DNA of 64,000 nt from contig CAKQGD010000004.1 of NCBI GenBank assembly GCA_934232845.1, positions 7,972-71,971 on the forward strand. The letters run 5' to 3'. Source of the DNA: an uncultured Oscillospiraceae bacterium (GTDB lineage: Bacteria > Bacillota > Clostridia > Oscillospirales > Ruminococcaceae). This document shows positions 39,873 through 48,983 of the stretch, in pieces. Under the pieces are notes generated by a model. The model searched no databases and was not told the DNA's origin. It saw nothing but the letters and a program-made list of their open reading frames with translations. The position numbers were made by a program, and so were the translations under genes. Positions within the stretch are counted from its first letter, which is position 1; each line of letters begins with the position of its first letter.

Positions 39873-40394
39873 TTATCTGCCGATGCGCGCGGCGGCGGCG
39901 TCCCGGACGGCGCGCACCGCGAAATAAAGCAAAAATCCCCATCCTGCGGTAAAAAGCACAGTGGGAATCGTCTGAGTCAGCAAAAGAATGCCGCTGCCCT
40001 CGTAGTTCCAAAAGCCGTACAGAAAATAGTGCGTAACAAGTCCGTAGCAGAGCGCCGCACCGCCCGTAAAGAGCAGAGCGCTACGTGGACAGGAATTGAC
40101 CATATACATCACCAGCAGGCCGGCCGCGCAGCCGAGCACAAGAAACAGCATGGACGCCACGCCGAATACCTGCGCCGAGGCCGAGTCGCACAGCACGCCT
40201 GCGGCGAGGCCGTACAGGGCGCCCGAGAATTCATCCTCGAGCATGGCGACGGCGACGAACAGACCGATCACCGGAATGCTTCTTACGCCGAACGGCGCAA
40301 AGGCAGGCGCTTCCTGCAGAAGAAACAGAAGATATAAAAGCGCTGCGTAGATAAGATGCTTGACGATTACGCAGCGAACGGCGTTCTGTTCGAT
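39873..40394 (-). CDS. mreD: MreD rod-shape protein, apparent ATC start
   Basis: About 173 residues, five or so membrane helices: HLIYAALLYLLFLLQEAPAF, VIGLFVAVAMLEDEFSGALYGLAAGVLCD and VASMLFLVLGCAAGLLVMY. It is a component of the MreBCD elongation complex. The frame is open upstream to an AAAGGAGG (about 40411-40404), but the codon 9 nt after it is ATC (40394-40392). No ATG, GTG or TTG occurs in frame until GTG at 40271, which would cut off the first helix. Either a rare ATC start or a sequence error is implied. Position after mreC supports the call. Confidence 0.78.
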   Translation of the reverse strand: MEQNAVRCVIVKHLIYAALLYLLFLLQEAPAFAPFGVRSIPVIGLFVAVAMLEDEFSGALYGLAAGVLCDSASAQVFGVASMLFLVLGCAAGLLVMYMVNSCPRSALLFTGGAALCYGLVTHYFLYGFWNYEGSGILLLTQTIPTVLFTAGWGFLLYFAVRAVRDAAAARIGR

Positions 40395-40446
40395 GGGACG
40401 GCGCCTCCTTTCAGGGGAAAACAGCCGCCCGCAGGCGGCGCTTGTA

Positions 40447-41292
40447 TTACGGCTCTTCTTTTCCGGAGAAAGCCGTGATCACCAGAATATCGGTCACGCT
40501 GCGCAGGTCGGCGGGCGGCTCGATAACCGCATAGAGAGAGAGCCCCTGCGCGTCGGGCAGCACCTCGCGCACCGTGCCGATCACGAGATCTTTGGGGCAG
40601 ACGCCGCCGATGCCCGTGGTGGATACGACGTCGCCCGGCGCGGCTTCGGACTCCCGAGGCAGGTACATCAGCTTGAGGCGGCCGTCGTTGGAGAGGGCGA
40701 CCGTGCCTCCGGTGACACCGGTCTCACGGGTTGTGATGTCCATCGCACCGACGGAGACCGCCACGTCGAGCAGCGTCACCACCTTGGAGGAGACGCCCGC
40801 AGCTTCGATGACAAATCCGACCAAGCCTTCGTCCGTGATAACGGGGTCGCCGGCATTTACACCGTCGCGGGTTCCCTTGTCGATGGTAAAGGAGTAAAAG
40901 CGGTCCGCGGTATCCCGGCCGATGACCGCCGCGGGGACGAATTCCAGCTCCGGGCTGGATTCCTTGATGTCGAGGTAGTCGCGGAGCTGCTCGTTTTCCT
41001 CCTTGTAGCGTTCATGATCCACAAGCTGTTCGCGCAGCGCGGCGTTCTCTTCCCGCAGCGCGGCGTTCTCCCGCGCGAGACGGCGGCCGGAAAAGACGTT
41101 TCGCAGCGTTTCCGAAACGCCGTCCGACATGGAGGAGACAAACCGCTGCACCGGCGTGGTCAGGTAAGAGACCGTATGCGAAATTACGGAGCCGAAGGTG
41201 CCGTCGTAGGCGGCGCGGATCGTAAAGGCAAACATTACGATCAAAATCGCCAAAAGAATTTTAAAGTGCTTTCCTTTGAAAAAATCGTTCAC
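40447..41292 (-). CDS. mreC: MreC rod-shape protein
   Basis: 281 residues. One N-terminal membrane helix (FKILLAILIVMFAFTIRAA), a coiled coil (LARENAALREENAALREQLVDHERYKEENEQLRDYL, about 72-107), then the beta-barrel MreC domain with AVIGRDTADRFYSFTIDKGTRDGVNAGDPVITDEGLVGFV. It scaffolds PBP2/RodA outside the membrane. It lies between mreB and mreD. Confidence 0.94.
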   Translation of the reverse strand: MNDFFKGKHFKILLAILIVMFAFTIRAAYDGTFGSVISHTVSYLTTPVQRFVSSMSDGVSETLRNVFSGRRLARENAALREENAALREQLVDHERYKEENEQLRDYLDIKESSPELEFVPAAVIGRDTADRFYSFTIDKGTRDGVNAGDPVITDEGLVGFVIEAAGVSSKVVTLLDVAVSVGAMDITTRETGVTGGTVALSNDGRLKLMYLPRESEAAPGDVVSTTGIGGVCPKDLVIGTVREVLPDAQGLSLYAVIEPPADLRSVTDILVITAFSGKEEP

Positions 41293-41372
41293 GCGGCCCC
41301 CCCTTTCCCCATTGCCGGCAGAAATTTTTGAATGCGAAAATCGCGGTGCGTCTGCGCCGAAAACGGCTGGGT

Positions 41373-42401
41373 TTATCGTCCCGCGTCTTCCGCGAGAACG
41401 TCACGCAGGCGGTCTGTGTTTTCAAGCACCTTGCCGGTGCCGAGCGCCACGCAGTCGAGCGGCTCCTCGGCGATGTGTACGTCGATGCCGGTTTCCTCCG
41501 TGATCAGCCGGTCGAGGCCGCGCAGCAGCGCGCCGCCTCCGGTCAGCATGATGCCGTGGTCGATAATGTCCGCTGAAAGCTCCGGCGGGGTTTTCTCCAA
41601 TGTGGTTTTGATCGCGTCGATGACCGAGGCGATCGAATCGGCGAGCGCCTCGCGGATTTCGTACGGCTCGATGGAGATGTTTTTCGGCAGGCCGTCGACG
41701 AGATTGCGTCCGCGCACATCGATGGGCTGTTCGTCCTCATACGGATAGGCGGAGCCGATTTTCATCTTAATGTCCTCGGCGGTGCGGTCGCCGATCAAAA
41801 GATTGTGTTTGCGGCGGATGTATTGAATAATCGCAGTGTCGAACGCGTCGCCCGCCACGCGCACGGAGCGCGAGGTGACGATGCCGCCCAGAGAAATCAC
41901 GGCGACCTCGCTCGTGCCGCCGCCGATGTCGACGACCATGCTGCCGGTTGCCTCGGCGACGGGCAGGCCCGCGCCGATCGCGGCGGCCATCGGCTCTTCG
42001 ATGATAGAGACGCGCCGACCCCCCGCAGCGACCGCGGCGGAGCGCACCGCGCGGCGCTCCACCTCCGTCACGCCGGAGGGAATGCAGATAACGATGTTGG
42101 GACGCGCGAACGGCGACGTACCGCAGACCTTTTTGATGAAGCGCTGCAGCATGTTGGCAGTGACGTCGAAATCGGCGATCACGCCGTCTTTTAAAGGACG
42201 CATGGCAACAATGGAGCCCGGCGTTCTGCCGATGACTTCCTTGGCCTCCGCGCCGACGTAGAGCACCTCGTCCTTGCGGGTGTCGAGGGCGACGACGGAC
42301 GGCTCACGCAGAATGATGCCCCTGCCTTTCATAAAAACAAGGGTGTTGGCCGTGCCAAGATCGATGCCGATGTCCTTGGCGAACGAGAAAAGCTGAATCA
42401 T
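41373..42401 (-). CDS. mreB: MreB actin-like rod-shape protein
   Basis: 342 residues of the actin/HSP70 fold: phosphate-1 DIGIDLGTANTLVF, phosphate-2 MVVDIGGGTSEVAVISL and adenosine loop MLTGGGALLRGLDRL. The N terminus MIQLFSFAKD could be a short membrane-binding segment. GGGAGGAAT precedes the ATG. It directs side-wall synthesis and leads the mreBCD-mrdA-minD-mgsA run; maf lies 168 bp upstream. Confidence 0.96.
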   Translation of the reverse strand: MIQLFSFAKDIGIDLGTANTLVFMKGRGIILREPSVVALDTRKDEVLYVGAEAKEVIGRTPGSIVAMRPLKDGVIADFDVTANMLQRFIKKVCGTSPFARPNIVICIPSGVTEVERRAVRSAAVAAGGRRVSIIEEPMAAAIGAGLPVAEATGSMVVDIGGGTSEVAVISLGGIVTSRSVRVAGDAFDTAIIQYIRRKHNLLIGDRTAEDIKMKIGSAYPYEDEQPIDVRGRNLVDGLPKNISIEPYEIREALADSIASVIDAIKTTLEKTPPELSADIIDHGIMLTGGGALLRGLDRLITEETGIDVHIAEEPLDCVALGTGKVLENTDRLRDVLAEDAGR

Positions 42402-42569
42402 GGTTATTTATTCCTCCCAGTTGTGACGGCGCCGCCGGCCGGCGGAAGGCCGCCGTGCGGGTCTTTCTAAAAGCCCTCGCGGGCCAATGCTTCAAATGGA
42501 TTTCAGTTTGGGCGAGGCCGGCCGCGCACGAACGGTCCGCCGTAAAAAAAGTGTCGCAGAATGCCGGTT

Positions 42570-43133
42570 TTACTGCGCAGAAGAGAGATCGCGCAGCGCG
42601 GCGTAGAGCTTTTGGACGGGCAGCCCCATCACGGCGTAAAAATCGCCGTCGATGCGTTCAATAAAGCGCGCGCCCATTCCCTGAACGCCGTATGCGCCCG
42701 CCTTGTCAAACGGCTCTCCCGTGTCGAGGTAGGCGTCGATCTCCGGCGCGGTCATCGGGGCGAAGGTCACGTCTGCGCCGGAGAGAAAAATCCGTTTTTC
42801 TCCGCCGTGCAGGACGCAGACGCCGGTGTCGACGTGGTGTGTCCGTCCCGAAAGAGCCGACAGCATCCGCGCCGCGTCGGCGCGGTTCGCGGGCTTGCCG
42901 AGAATCGCCCCATCGAGAACGACGACCGTATCCGAGCCGACGACGGTGTCGCAGGGGGCGCGTCTGGCCGCGACGGCACGGGCCTTTCTCTCAGCGAGCA
43001 GACAGACGGCTTCGGCCGGAGAGATCCCCTCGGGGAGCGTTTCGTCCGCGTCGGAGACGTCAACGAGAAAATCCTCTGTAATCAGCGATAAAAGCTGCTT
43101 TCGCCGCGGCGAGGAGGAAGCGAGAATCAGCAT
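42570..43133 (-). CDS. maf: Maf family nucleoside triphosphate pyrophosphatase
   Basis: 187 residues. Hydrolyses dTTP/UTP or modified nucleotides. Motifs: ILASSSPRRKQLL (N-terminal signature), DETLPEGISP, VVGSDTVVVLDG, LGKPANRADAARMLSALSGRTHHVDTGVCV and GAYGVQGMGARFIERIDGDFYAVMGLPV. Maf next to mreB is a classical arrangement. Confidence 0.93.
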   Translation of the reverse strand: MLILASSSPRRKQLLSLITEDFLVDVSDADETLPEGISPAEAVCLLAERKARAVAARRAPCDTVVGSDTVVVLDGAILGKPANRADAARMLSALSGRTHHVDTGVCVLHGGEKRIFLSGADVTFAPMTAPEIDAYLDTGEPFDKAGAYGVQGMGARFIERIDGDFYAVMGLPVQKLYAALRDLSSAQ

Positions 43134-43145
43134 CTTCCTTCCTCC

Positions 43146-43415
43146 TTACAGCTTGGCCGCCACGCGCTTGTAGAGCAGCAGGGCGATTGTGATGGTGATG
43201 ATCTGCGCGACGTTGACGCCGATTTCAAAGCCGAACGCCAGCCGCAGCATGGAAAGATCGAGAATGAACGGATTTGCCGTCGAGATTCCGACGGTCTTGC
43301 CGTAGCAGAGCCATTGCAGAAACCAGATGTTTTCCGCGAGCGACGCGACGAGCGCGCCGATGATGATGCCCGCCAGAAGAAAAAAGGCAAAGGCGATGTT
43401 GCGTTTTACTTTCAT
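43146..43415 (-). CDS. DUF4321-type small membrane protein
   Basis: 89 residues with two or three membrane helices: IAFAFFLLAGIIIGALVASLAE, then FEIGVNVAQIITITIALLLYKRV at the end. Family members are common between maf and neighbours in Clostridia and have no known function. The ATG at 43415 is preferred to the overlapping TTG at 43424, which is too close to GGGGAG. Confidence 0.75.
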   Translation of the reverse strand: MKVKRNIAFAFFLLAGIIIGALVASLAENIWFLQWLCYGKTVGISTANPFILDLSMLRLAFGFEIGVNVAQIITITIALLLYKRVAAKL

Positions 43416-43420
43416 AGACG

Positions 43421-43858
43421 TCAAATTCTCCCCGTAGAGCCGAAACCGCCGGCGCCGCGCGCCGTTTCGGGCAGCTCGTCCGCTTCCCGTATCTCGGGCA
43501 GCAGAATGGGTGTTACCACAAGCTGCGCGATGCGTTCACCGGGACGCACGATGTATTCGGTCTTAGCATAATTGCGCAGCCCGACGAGAATTTCGCCGCG
43601 GTAGTCGGCGTCGATGACCCCTACCGCGTTTGCGGGCGCAAGGCCGTGGCGTATGCCGAGGCCGCTGCGGCCGAACACAAGGCCGACGGTTCCCTCGGGC
43701 AGCGCGGCGGCGATTCCCGTGGGGATAACGCGCGTTTCGCCTGCGGGCACAGACAGCTCTTCGTCGATGCAGGCGCACAGATCAAGCCCCGCGCTCTGTT
43801 CGGTTGCGCGCGCGGGCAGAACGGCCTGCGGACGGAGGCGCTTTATGGTCAGGGTCAT
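43421..43858 (-). CDS. dut: Deoxyuridine 5'-triphosphate nucleotidohydrolase (trimeric dUTPase)
   Basis: 145 residues. All five dUTPase motifs are present: SAGLDLCA, GRSGLGIRHGL, GVIDADYRGEI (catalytic Asp), RPGERIAQLVV, and the Gly-rich P-loop-like tail RGAGGFGSTG. It keeps dUTP out of DNA. The start overlaps the zapA stop by 4 nt. Confidence 0.95.
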   Translation of the reverse strand: MTLTIKRLRPQAVLPARATEQSAGLDLCACIDEELSVPAGETRVIPTGIAAALPEGTVGLVFGRSGLGIRHGLAPANAVGVIDADYRGEILVGLRNYAKTEYIVRPGERIAQLVVTPILLPEIREADELPETARGAGGFGSTGRI

Positions 43859-44199
43859 CGGGGTTCCTCCCGAGAGGCGTCGCCGCGCGCGCGGCGCAGG
43901 CGGTCGTTTTCCCGGCGCAGCTCGCCGGCCTCGCGGCGGGCCTTGTCCGCTTCTTCCATATAGCGGCGGATCTGGGCGCGCAGGTGATCTGCGGCGTCCT
44001 CACTCTTGTGATAGCAGTCGGCGCTGCCCAGCGCACAGAGCACCAGCGCGTCGTTGGGCGACATTTTGGGATTCTGCTGAATCAGCAGAGCCGCCTGTTC
44101 GTCGATTTCCTTTGCGAGGGAGAGCACATACTCTTCGTTTTCCGCCGTATCAATTGTGTAAGAGGTCCCGAGGACCTCGATTTTTATGCGGTTTGTCAT
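43855..44199 (-). CDS. zapA: ZapA cell-division protein
   Basis: 114 residues. An N-terminal globular domain (MTNRIKIEVLGTSYTIDTAENEEYVLSLAKEIDEQ) is followed by a coiled coil (about 75-110). It bundles FtsZ filaments at midcell. The ATG at 44199 follows AAAGGGGG. First gene of the zapA-dut-DUF4321-maf run. Confidence 0.88.
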   Translation of the reverse strand: MTNRIKIEVLGTSYTIDTAENEEYVLSLAKEIDEQAALLIQQNPKMSPNDALVLCALGSADCYHKSEDAADHLRAQIRRYMEEADKARREAGELRRENDRLRRARGDASREEPR

Positions 44200-44252
44200 A
44201 ATCAAACCCCCTTTCGCTCCCGCAGAGGCGCAGAGAAAGCTTATTCCCTGTC

Positions 44253-44281
44253 ATTATAGTACATTTTAACCTTGAACGCAA
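44253..44281 (-). promoter_or_regulatory. Promoter of the zapA operon
   Basis: Minus strand: TTGCGT (44281-44276), 17-nt spacer, TATAAT (44258-44253). Confidence 0.75.
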
Positions 44282-44365
44282 AGAATTTCACCGAAATTTC
44301 CAAGGCGGCAAAGCAAAATTTTTGTTTTTTACGGGAATTTCATTTCCTTTCGGGGCGTTTCGCGC

Positions 44366-44371
44366 TATAAT
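44366..44371 (+). promoter_or_regulatory. -10 element before the 44440 lipoprotein gene
   Basis: TATAAT at 44366-44371; the -35 position holds a weak TTTCCT at 17-nt spacing. Confidence 0.45.
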
Positions 44372-44439
44372 AACCGTAGATTGCCGCGCATGATGCGCCG
44401 GGCTTTCCAAATTGCTTTCCGAAAAAAGGAGGAAACGAC

Positions 44440-45174
44440 ATGAATCAAAAACTGACCGCCGTTCTGCTGGCGGTTTTTCTGCTCGCCGCCTGTTCGCGAG
44501 AGGGCTTTTACGAGGCCGTGGGAAAGACATCCCCCGGCGAGAGGGAGGAATCCTCTTCTCAGGCCGAAAACGGCGGAGAGGAAAAGACCTCGTTTGAGAC
44601 GGTCAACGGCGAGATCGACGAAGAAAACGCCGAGATCTACTACTGCGTGCCGGACACTCAGACGGAAAGCTCCGCCGCCGCGGCCGCCATTGAAAAAGAA
44701 ATTTCCTCCATGGCGCTCGAAATCGCGGGCATGGCCCCCGACGGCGGCAAGGTCTCTCTTTTCGACGGTATGTGCGACAACAACGAAAACTGGTACAGCG
44801 CCGAATATGAACTGGTGCTTCGCACCGCCGACGGTACAAAGACGAAAAAAAGCTTCGGCCTTGTGTTCTCCGCCCAAACGGGCGAGGCCGTGCCTCTGAC
44901 GGATGTGATCGATGCCGGCAAGCTGGCCGCGCGGATGCTCGACGATACGCTTTCCGAGGTGGACGCATCCTCCGACGAGGAGAAAGCACAGCTTCGCGCG
45001 GCGCTGTCCGACCTCGGTGCGAAGGGTCTTGAGGACTTACTGAAGGACGCGGACGGCGCGTGGCACGGTGAGGCGCCCTCGTGCTCGTATACGCTGGAGA
45101 GCGGCGAGATTACCGTAATGCTCAACGGTCTTGCCGACACCACCGTGATCGTGCGTTGCCCCGACGCCGTTTGA
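44440..45174 (+). CDS. Lipoprotein of unknown function (possible DUF3298-like fold)
   Basis: 244 residues. Signal MNQKLTAVLLAVFLLAAC with lipobox LAAC (Cys18), a Glu/Ser-rich linker to about residue 55, then a domain with WYSAEYELVLRTADGTKTKKSFGLVFSAQTGEAVPLTDVID. The pattern of substrate-like strands followed by TGEAVPLTD resembles extracellular DUF3298/RsiV-like domains, but I am not sure. GGAGG precedes the ATG. Single-gene unit with its own terminator. Confidence 0.7.
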   Translation: MNQKLTAVLLAVFLLAACSREGFYEAVGKTSPGEREESSSQAENGGEEKTSFETVNGEIDEENAEIYYCVPDTQTESSAAAAAIEKEISSMALEIAGMAPDGGKVSLFDGMCDNNENWYSAEYELVLRTADGTKTKKSFGLVFSAQTGEAVPLTDVIDAGKLAARMLDDTLSEVDASSDEEKAQLRAALSDLGAKGLEDLLKDADGAWHGEAPSCSYTLESGEITVMLNGLADTTVIVRCPDAV

Positions 45175-45293
45175 CGGCGCGCGGCACAGCGGCCGGAAAG
45201 AACGGTTTTTTTGCAAAAACGCCGATGAATGTGAGCGTCACGCGGGTGTGAAAAGCGCCTTCTTTCCCCGAAAAAGAAGAAATGCGTCTATAT

Positions 45294-45325
45294 AAAAAAG
45301 CCGGTCTTTTACGACCGGCTTTTTG
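45294..45325. terminator. Bidirectional terminator between the lipoprotein and M20 genes
   Basis: AAAAAAG-CCGGTC (to 45306) pairs with GACCGG-CTTTTT around a TTTTAC loop; A and T tracts lie on either side. Confidence 0.9.
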
Positions 45326-45356
45326 CATGTGGTGATTTTCCGGGGAAAAGGGCGCG

Positions 45357-46757
45357 TCACTTTTCGGCGCAGGTTGCTTCCATCAGGGAGATGAGCACGC
45401 GGATGCCCTGCGCGTAGCTGCGCACGGAGATGCGCTCATTCGTACCGTGCACGCCCGCCGCGACGATCTCGGCCTGCTCGAGAAACGGCGAAAAGCGCAG
45501 GCAGGTGTCACAGATGTTCTCGTACTGGTGCGCGTCGGTTGCACCCGCGCTGATGGCGGGCAGGAAGACCACGCCGGTAAAGAAGCGGCGCAGCGCATCG
45601 GTCAGCGCCGGATAGCCGTAGCCGTCGGTGCGCGCGAGGGCGGACGCCTCGTTGCCCTGCACTACGGAAATTTCGACACGCTCGTCTGCCAGCGAGCGGC
45701 AGTGCGAGATCACTTCGTCCACTGTGTTGTGCGGCGCGATGCGGAAGTTGATGACTGCGCGCATATCCTGCGGCATGACGTTGCCGGCCTGACTGCCGCC
45801 CTCGATCATCGTCGGGGCGATCGTGGTGGAGATCAGATTGTAAAGGCCGCGGCGCTCCATGCAGCGCTCGGTCAGTTCGGCCTCATATTTTGCGGGATTC
45901 TGCGACAGAGAGGCGAAGGGCTCCTCGGTGATGCGGGGAGCAAGAACGGAAAACGCCTCGCGCAGCACGGGGGTCATCTTCGGAGGAAGGGGGTTTGACT
46001 GGATGCGGTCGATTGCGCGGGCCAGAGCGCCCAGAGAGGTGCCTCCCCATGGGTTGGAGCTGTGTCCCCCGCTGCTCTTGACGGAAAGAGCGAGGTCGAG
46101 ATAGCCCTTTTCTCCGAGGCAGATGTTGGCGGCGACGGCTCCCGGCGCGCCGTAGGCCGCGGCGGTGTCGATGCGGCCGCCTCCCTCGTCGAGCAGAAAT
46201 TCAAGCTGTACGCCCTGCGATTCGAGAAAATCGGCAATGGCTTTCGCACCGGTATTGAGCGTCTCCTCATCCTGCCCGAAGGCAAAATAGATGGTGCGGG
46301 CAAAGCGCACCTTGTGCGCGAGCAGATATTCGCCCGCCTCTAAAATGCCGAACACCATCTCTTTGATGTCGAGCGCGCCGCGTCCCCAGATAAAGCCGTC
46401 GGCAATATCGCCGGAGAACGGCCCGTGCAGCCAGTCGGCCTCGGTGCCCGGCACGACGGGCACGACGTCCTGATGCGACATGAAAAGCGCCGGGCGAAGC
46501 GACGGATCAGATCCTTTCAGTGTAAACAGCACGCTGTGCCCGATCTCGCGAAACTCGGCCTCTGCCGCGACGTGGGGATAATTCTCGAGCATCAGGCGGT
46601 GCAGACGGTCGAATTCTCCGTAATCGACCAGAGAGGTGTCGAGATAACCGGTCGTGTTGCACTGCAGCGCCGCAGAAAGACGGCGTGCCGCCGCGTCCGC
46701 ATCAAGATCGGGATACGCCGATTCGTTCTGAAAATAATCGAATACATTGAGAGGCAT
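45357..46757 (-). CDS. M20-family metallopeptidase in the lysine-riboswitch operon
   Basis: 466 residues, no signal peptide. Metal-site motifs: FMSHQDVVPVV (His/Asp), GRGALDIKEMV (bridging Asp), FGQDEETLNTGA (catalytic Glu), LLDEGGGRID, and a C-terminal VAAGVHGTNERIS His. The body resembles carboxypeptidase-S/PM20D1-type M20 enzymes acting on peptides or N-acyl amino acids. The start is 24 nt after the stop of the transporter ATPase gene, so it is the last gene of that operon. A substrate yielding lysine is inferred from the shared riboswitch. Confidence 0.85.
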   Translation of the reverse strand: MPLNVFDYFQNESAYPDLDADAAARRLSAALQCNTTGYLDTSLVDYGEFDRLHRLMLENYPHVAAEAEFREIGHSVLFTLKGSDPSLRPALFMSHQDVVPVVPGTEADWLHGPFSGDIADGFIWGRGALDIKEMVFGILEAGEYLLAHKVRFARTIYFAFGQDEETLNTGAKAIADFLESQGVQLEFLLDEGGGRIDTAAAYGAPGAVAANICLGEKGYLDLALSVKSSGGHSSNPWGGTSLGALARAIDRIQSNPLPPKMTPVLREAFSVLAPRITEEPFASLSQNPAKYEAELTERCMERRGLYNLISTTIAPTMIEGGSQAGNVMPQDMRAVINFRIAPHNTVDEVISHCRSLADERVEISVVQGNEASALARTDGYGYPALTDALRRFFTGVVFLPAISAGATDAHQYENICDTCLRFSPFLEQAEIVAAGVHGTNERISVRSYAQGIRVLISLMEATCAEK

Positions 46758-46781
46758 GAGCGGTTTCCTCCTTGTGTGATG

Positions 46782-47537
46782 TCAGTTTTCCGCGCCCGCG
46801 CCGCGCAGGTAGCGGGCGAGGAACTCGCGGGTGCGCGCTTCCTTCGGCGCGCCGAAGATCTGTTCGGGCGGCCCCTCTTCCAGGATGACCCCCTGATCCA
46901 TAAAGAGCACGCGGTCCGAGGCCTCGCGCGCGAACTGCATTTCGTGCGTGACGACGACCATCGTCATGCCGTCGGCGGCAAGGCGCTGCATGACGTCGAG
47001 TACCTCCTGCACGATCTCGGGATCGAGCGCGGAGGTGGGTTCGTCAAAGAGCATGATGTCCGGGTTCATGCACAAAGCGCGGGCGATCGCGACGCGCTGC
47101 TTCTGTCCGCCGGAAAGGCGGGTTACGTCGGCGTGAAGAAAATCTCCGAGCCCGACGCTCTTTAGGTGGCGCACGGCGATTTCTTCCGCCTCTTCGCGCT
47201 TCATATGCTTGACGAGCATGGGGGCCATAGTGCAGTTGTCGAGCACGCTGGCGTTGGCGAAGAGGTTGAAGCTTTGAAATACCATGCCGATATGCTCGCG
47301 CAGGCCGTTGAGATCGGTCTCAAGGTCGGTTAAGTCCTGTCCTTCAAACCAGATATGGCCGGCGTCCGGCTCCTCAAGCAGGTTGATGCAGCGCAGCAGG
47401 GTGCTTTTGCCGCTGCCGGAGGCGCCGATAATGCAGACAACCTCGCCCTTTTTCACCGACAGGCTTACGTCGCGCAGGACATGCAGGCTGCCGAAGGATT
47501 TTTGCAGGTTTTCGATGCGAATGAGTTCGTTTTCCAT
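46782..47537 (-). CDS. Polar amino-acid ABC transporter ATP-binding protein
   Basis: A 251-residue GlnQ/HisP-type ATPase: Walker A GASGSGKST, Q loop MVFQSFNLF, signature RLSGGQKQRVAIARAL, Walker B IMLFDEPTSALD and switch VVTHEM. GGAGG precedes the ATG. It lies between the permease and M20 genes. Lysine is the likely substrate because a lysine riboswitch heads the operon. Confidence 0.93.
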   Translation of the reverse strand: MENELIRIENLQKSFGSLHVLRDVSLSVKKGEVVCIIGASGSGKSTLLRCINLLEEPDAGHIWFEGQDLTDLETDLNGLREHIGMVFQSFNLFANASVLDNCTMAPMLVKHMKREEAEEIAVRHLKSVGLGDFLHADVTRLSGGQKQRVAIARALCMNPDIMLFDEPTSALDPEIVQEVLDVMQRLAADGMTMVVVTHEMQFAREASDRVLFMDQGVILEEGPPEQIFGAPKEARTREFLARYLRGAGAEN

Positions 47538-47550
47538 GAGCGTCCTCCTG

Positions 47551-48813
47551 TCAGTTGCAGCTCGGGATACCGCGGCTGCGCGGCGCTCCGAGCGTGGCGG
47601 CGCAGATGTTGAGCAGCTTTGCCGCGAAGAAAGTCAGGCACAAGAAGATCAGCGCGACTACACAGTAGATCGGCAGATACTTATAATAGATGCCGCAGAC
47701 GGTCTTGGCCGCGAACATCAGCTCGACGACGCCGATGACGTTGAGCACCGAGGAATCCTTGATGTTGATGATGAATTCGTTGCCGATGGCGGGCACGCTG
47801 TTCTTGACCGCCTGCGGAAACACGACCCTGCGCATCGCCTGCCACTGGCTCATGCCCAGGCTGCGGGCCGCCTCCATCTGTCCGTGGTCGATGGCCTCGA
47901 CGCCGCCGCGCAGCACCTCGGCGAGATAGGCCGTCGAGTTGAGCGAGACGGTCACAAGACCCGCGGCAAAGACCGGCCACATGGCGAGCTGTTCGCTCAC
48001 GGTGGCGTTGGGCATCAGCGACTGCACGACAGAAAAGCCCGTGTAGTAGATGATCAGCGACTGCACCATCATCGGCGTGCCGCGGATCACGGTGATGTAC
48101 GTTTTGGAAAAGCCCAGACCGACGGTCTTGAGGAACTTGACGAAGTCGTGGTCGCGCTTATCGACCTTCTGAATGCGCAGAAATACGAGCAGCAGTGCCA
48201 GCAGAAAGCCGAAAATGGTGCCGAGCAGCGCCAGCACGACGGTGGTGCGGATGCCCTGCCCGAGCGTGACGCCGCCGTTCATAGTCATGTAAAGCATCGA
48301 GCGGAAGAAATCGGTCGGGTTCTTGTCGAGGCGCGAGACCGCGGCAAGGATAGAAGCGAATCGAAGCACGACCGCGTCGAGCAGGCTCAGCGCGAACAGC
48401 GCCCAGACATAGTACGAGGCCCAGCGCGATGCACGCACGACAGAGGGCTTTTTAAAGAACGGGTGGCTGCGGTAAGCGCGGCCCGAGCGAAGCTTTGCGG
48501 CCAGCGCCGCCAGAGAGAGCACAACGAACGCGGCGCCCAAGCCCAGCAGCACGGCTCCGACGGGGCGGGGAATTGGATAGAGCAGGCAGTATTCCGTTTC
48601 GGCGGGGCGCTCGCCGAAGTACGGGCGAAGCAGCCACAGCGTGACAAAGAAGAGCGCGCTGGTGCCGAGATAGACATAGCGGTGGTCGGCGCGCACAAAG
48701 CGCGCGAAGCGGCGGCCGGTTCGGACGAACCAAAGGCCCGTCTGGCGCGCGACCTCAGCCACAATGCGCAGCAGCATGAGGAAGAAGCCGGCGATTTTCT
48801 GAAGAATCTGCAT
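47551..48813 (-). CDS. Polar amino-acid ABC transporter permease with long N-terminal membrane extension
   Basis: 420 residues. The C-terminal 240 form a HisM/GlnP-type permease: ITVIRGTPMMVQSLIIYY and the EAA loop EVLRGGVEAIDHGQMEAARSLGMSQWQAMRRVVFPQAV. About 180 extra N-terminal residues carry further helices (YLGTSALFFVTLWLLRPYF, GAVLLGLGAAFVVLSLAALAA, YYVWALFALSLLDAVVL), unlike the usual 220-residue relatives. The ATG at 48813 follows AAAGGATG. Confidence 0.88.
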   Translation of the reverse strand: MQILQKIAGFFLMLLRIVAEVARQTGLWFVRTGRRFARFVRADHRYVYLGTSALFFVTLWLLRPYFGERPAETEYCLLYPIPRPVGAVLLGLGAAFVVLSLAALAAKLRSGRAYRSHPFFKKPSVVRASRWASYYVWALFALSLLDAVVLRFASILAAVSRLDKNPTDFFRSMLYMTMNGGVTLGQGIRTTVVLALLGTIFGFLLALLLVFLRIQKVDKRDHDFVKFLKTVGLGFSKTYITVIRGTPMMVQSLIIYYTGFSVVQSLMPNATVSEQLAMWPVFAAGLVTVSLNSTAYLAEVLRGGVEAIDHGQMEAARSLGMSQWQAMRRVVFPQAVKNSVPAIGNEFIINIKDSSVLNVIGVVELMFAAKTVCGIYYKYLPIYCVVALIFLCLTFFAAKLLNICAATLGAPRSRGIPSCN

Positions 48814-48983
48814 CGGTAAAGAACATCCTTTCCGAAAAAATATGGTGCGCACGGCGCGCGGGGAACGAGAGGAGCTCCGTCGGAAAGAACCTCTCCGCCC
48901 CGAAACGGAGGGGAGAGCCCCTTTCCGGCGGGTCGGAGCGTTTCGGCTGAAAAGCTCCGGCCTGCGCCGAAAAAATTCTTCTA

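Noticed and set aside
47284..48819. 511-codon plus-strand frame over the permease gene
   Set aside because: Shadow of the minus-strand permease, with Arg/His/Glu-rich translation and no ribosome site.
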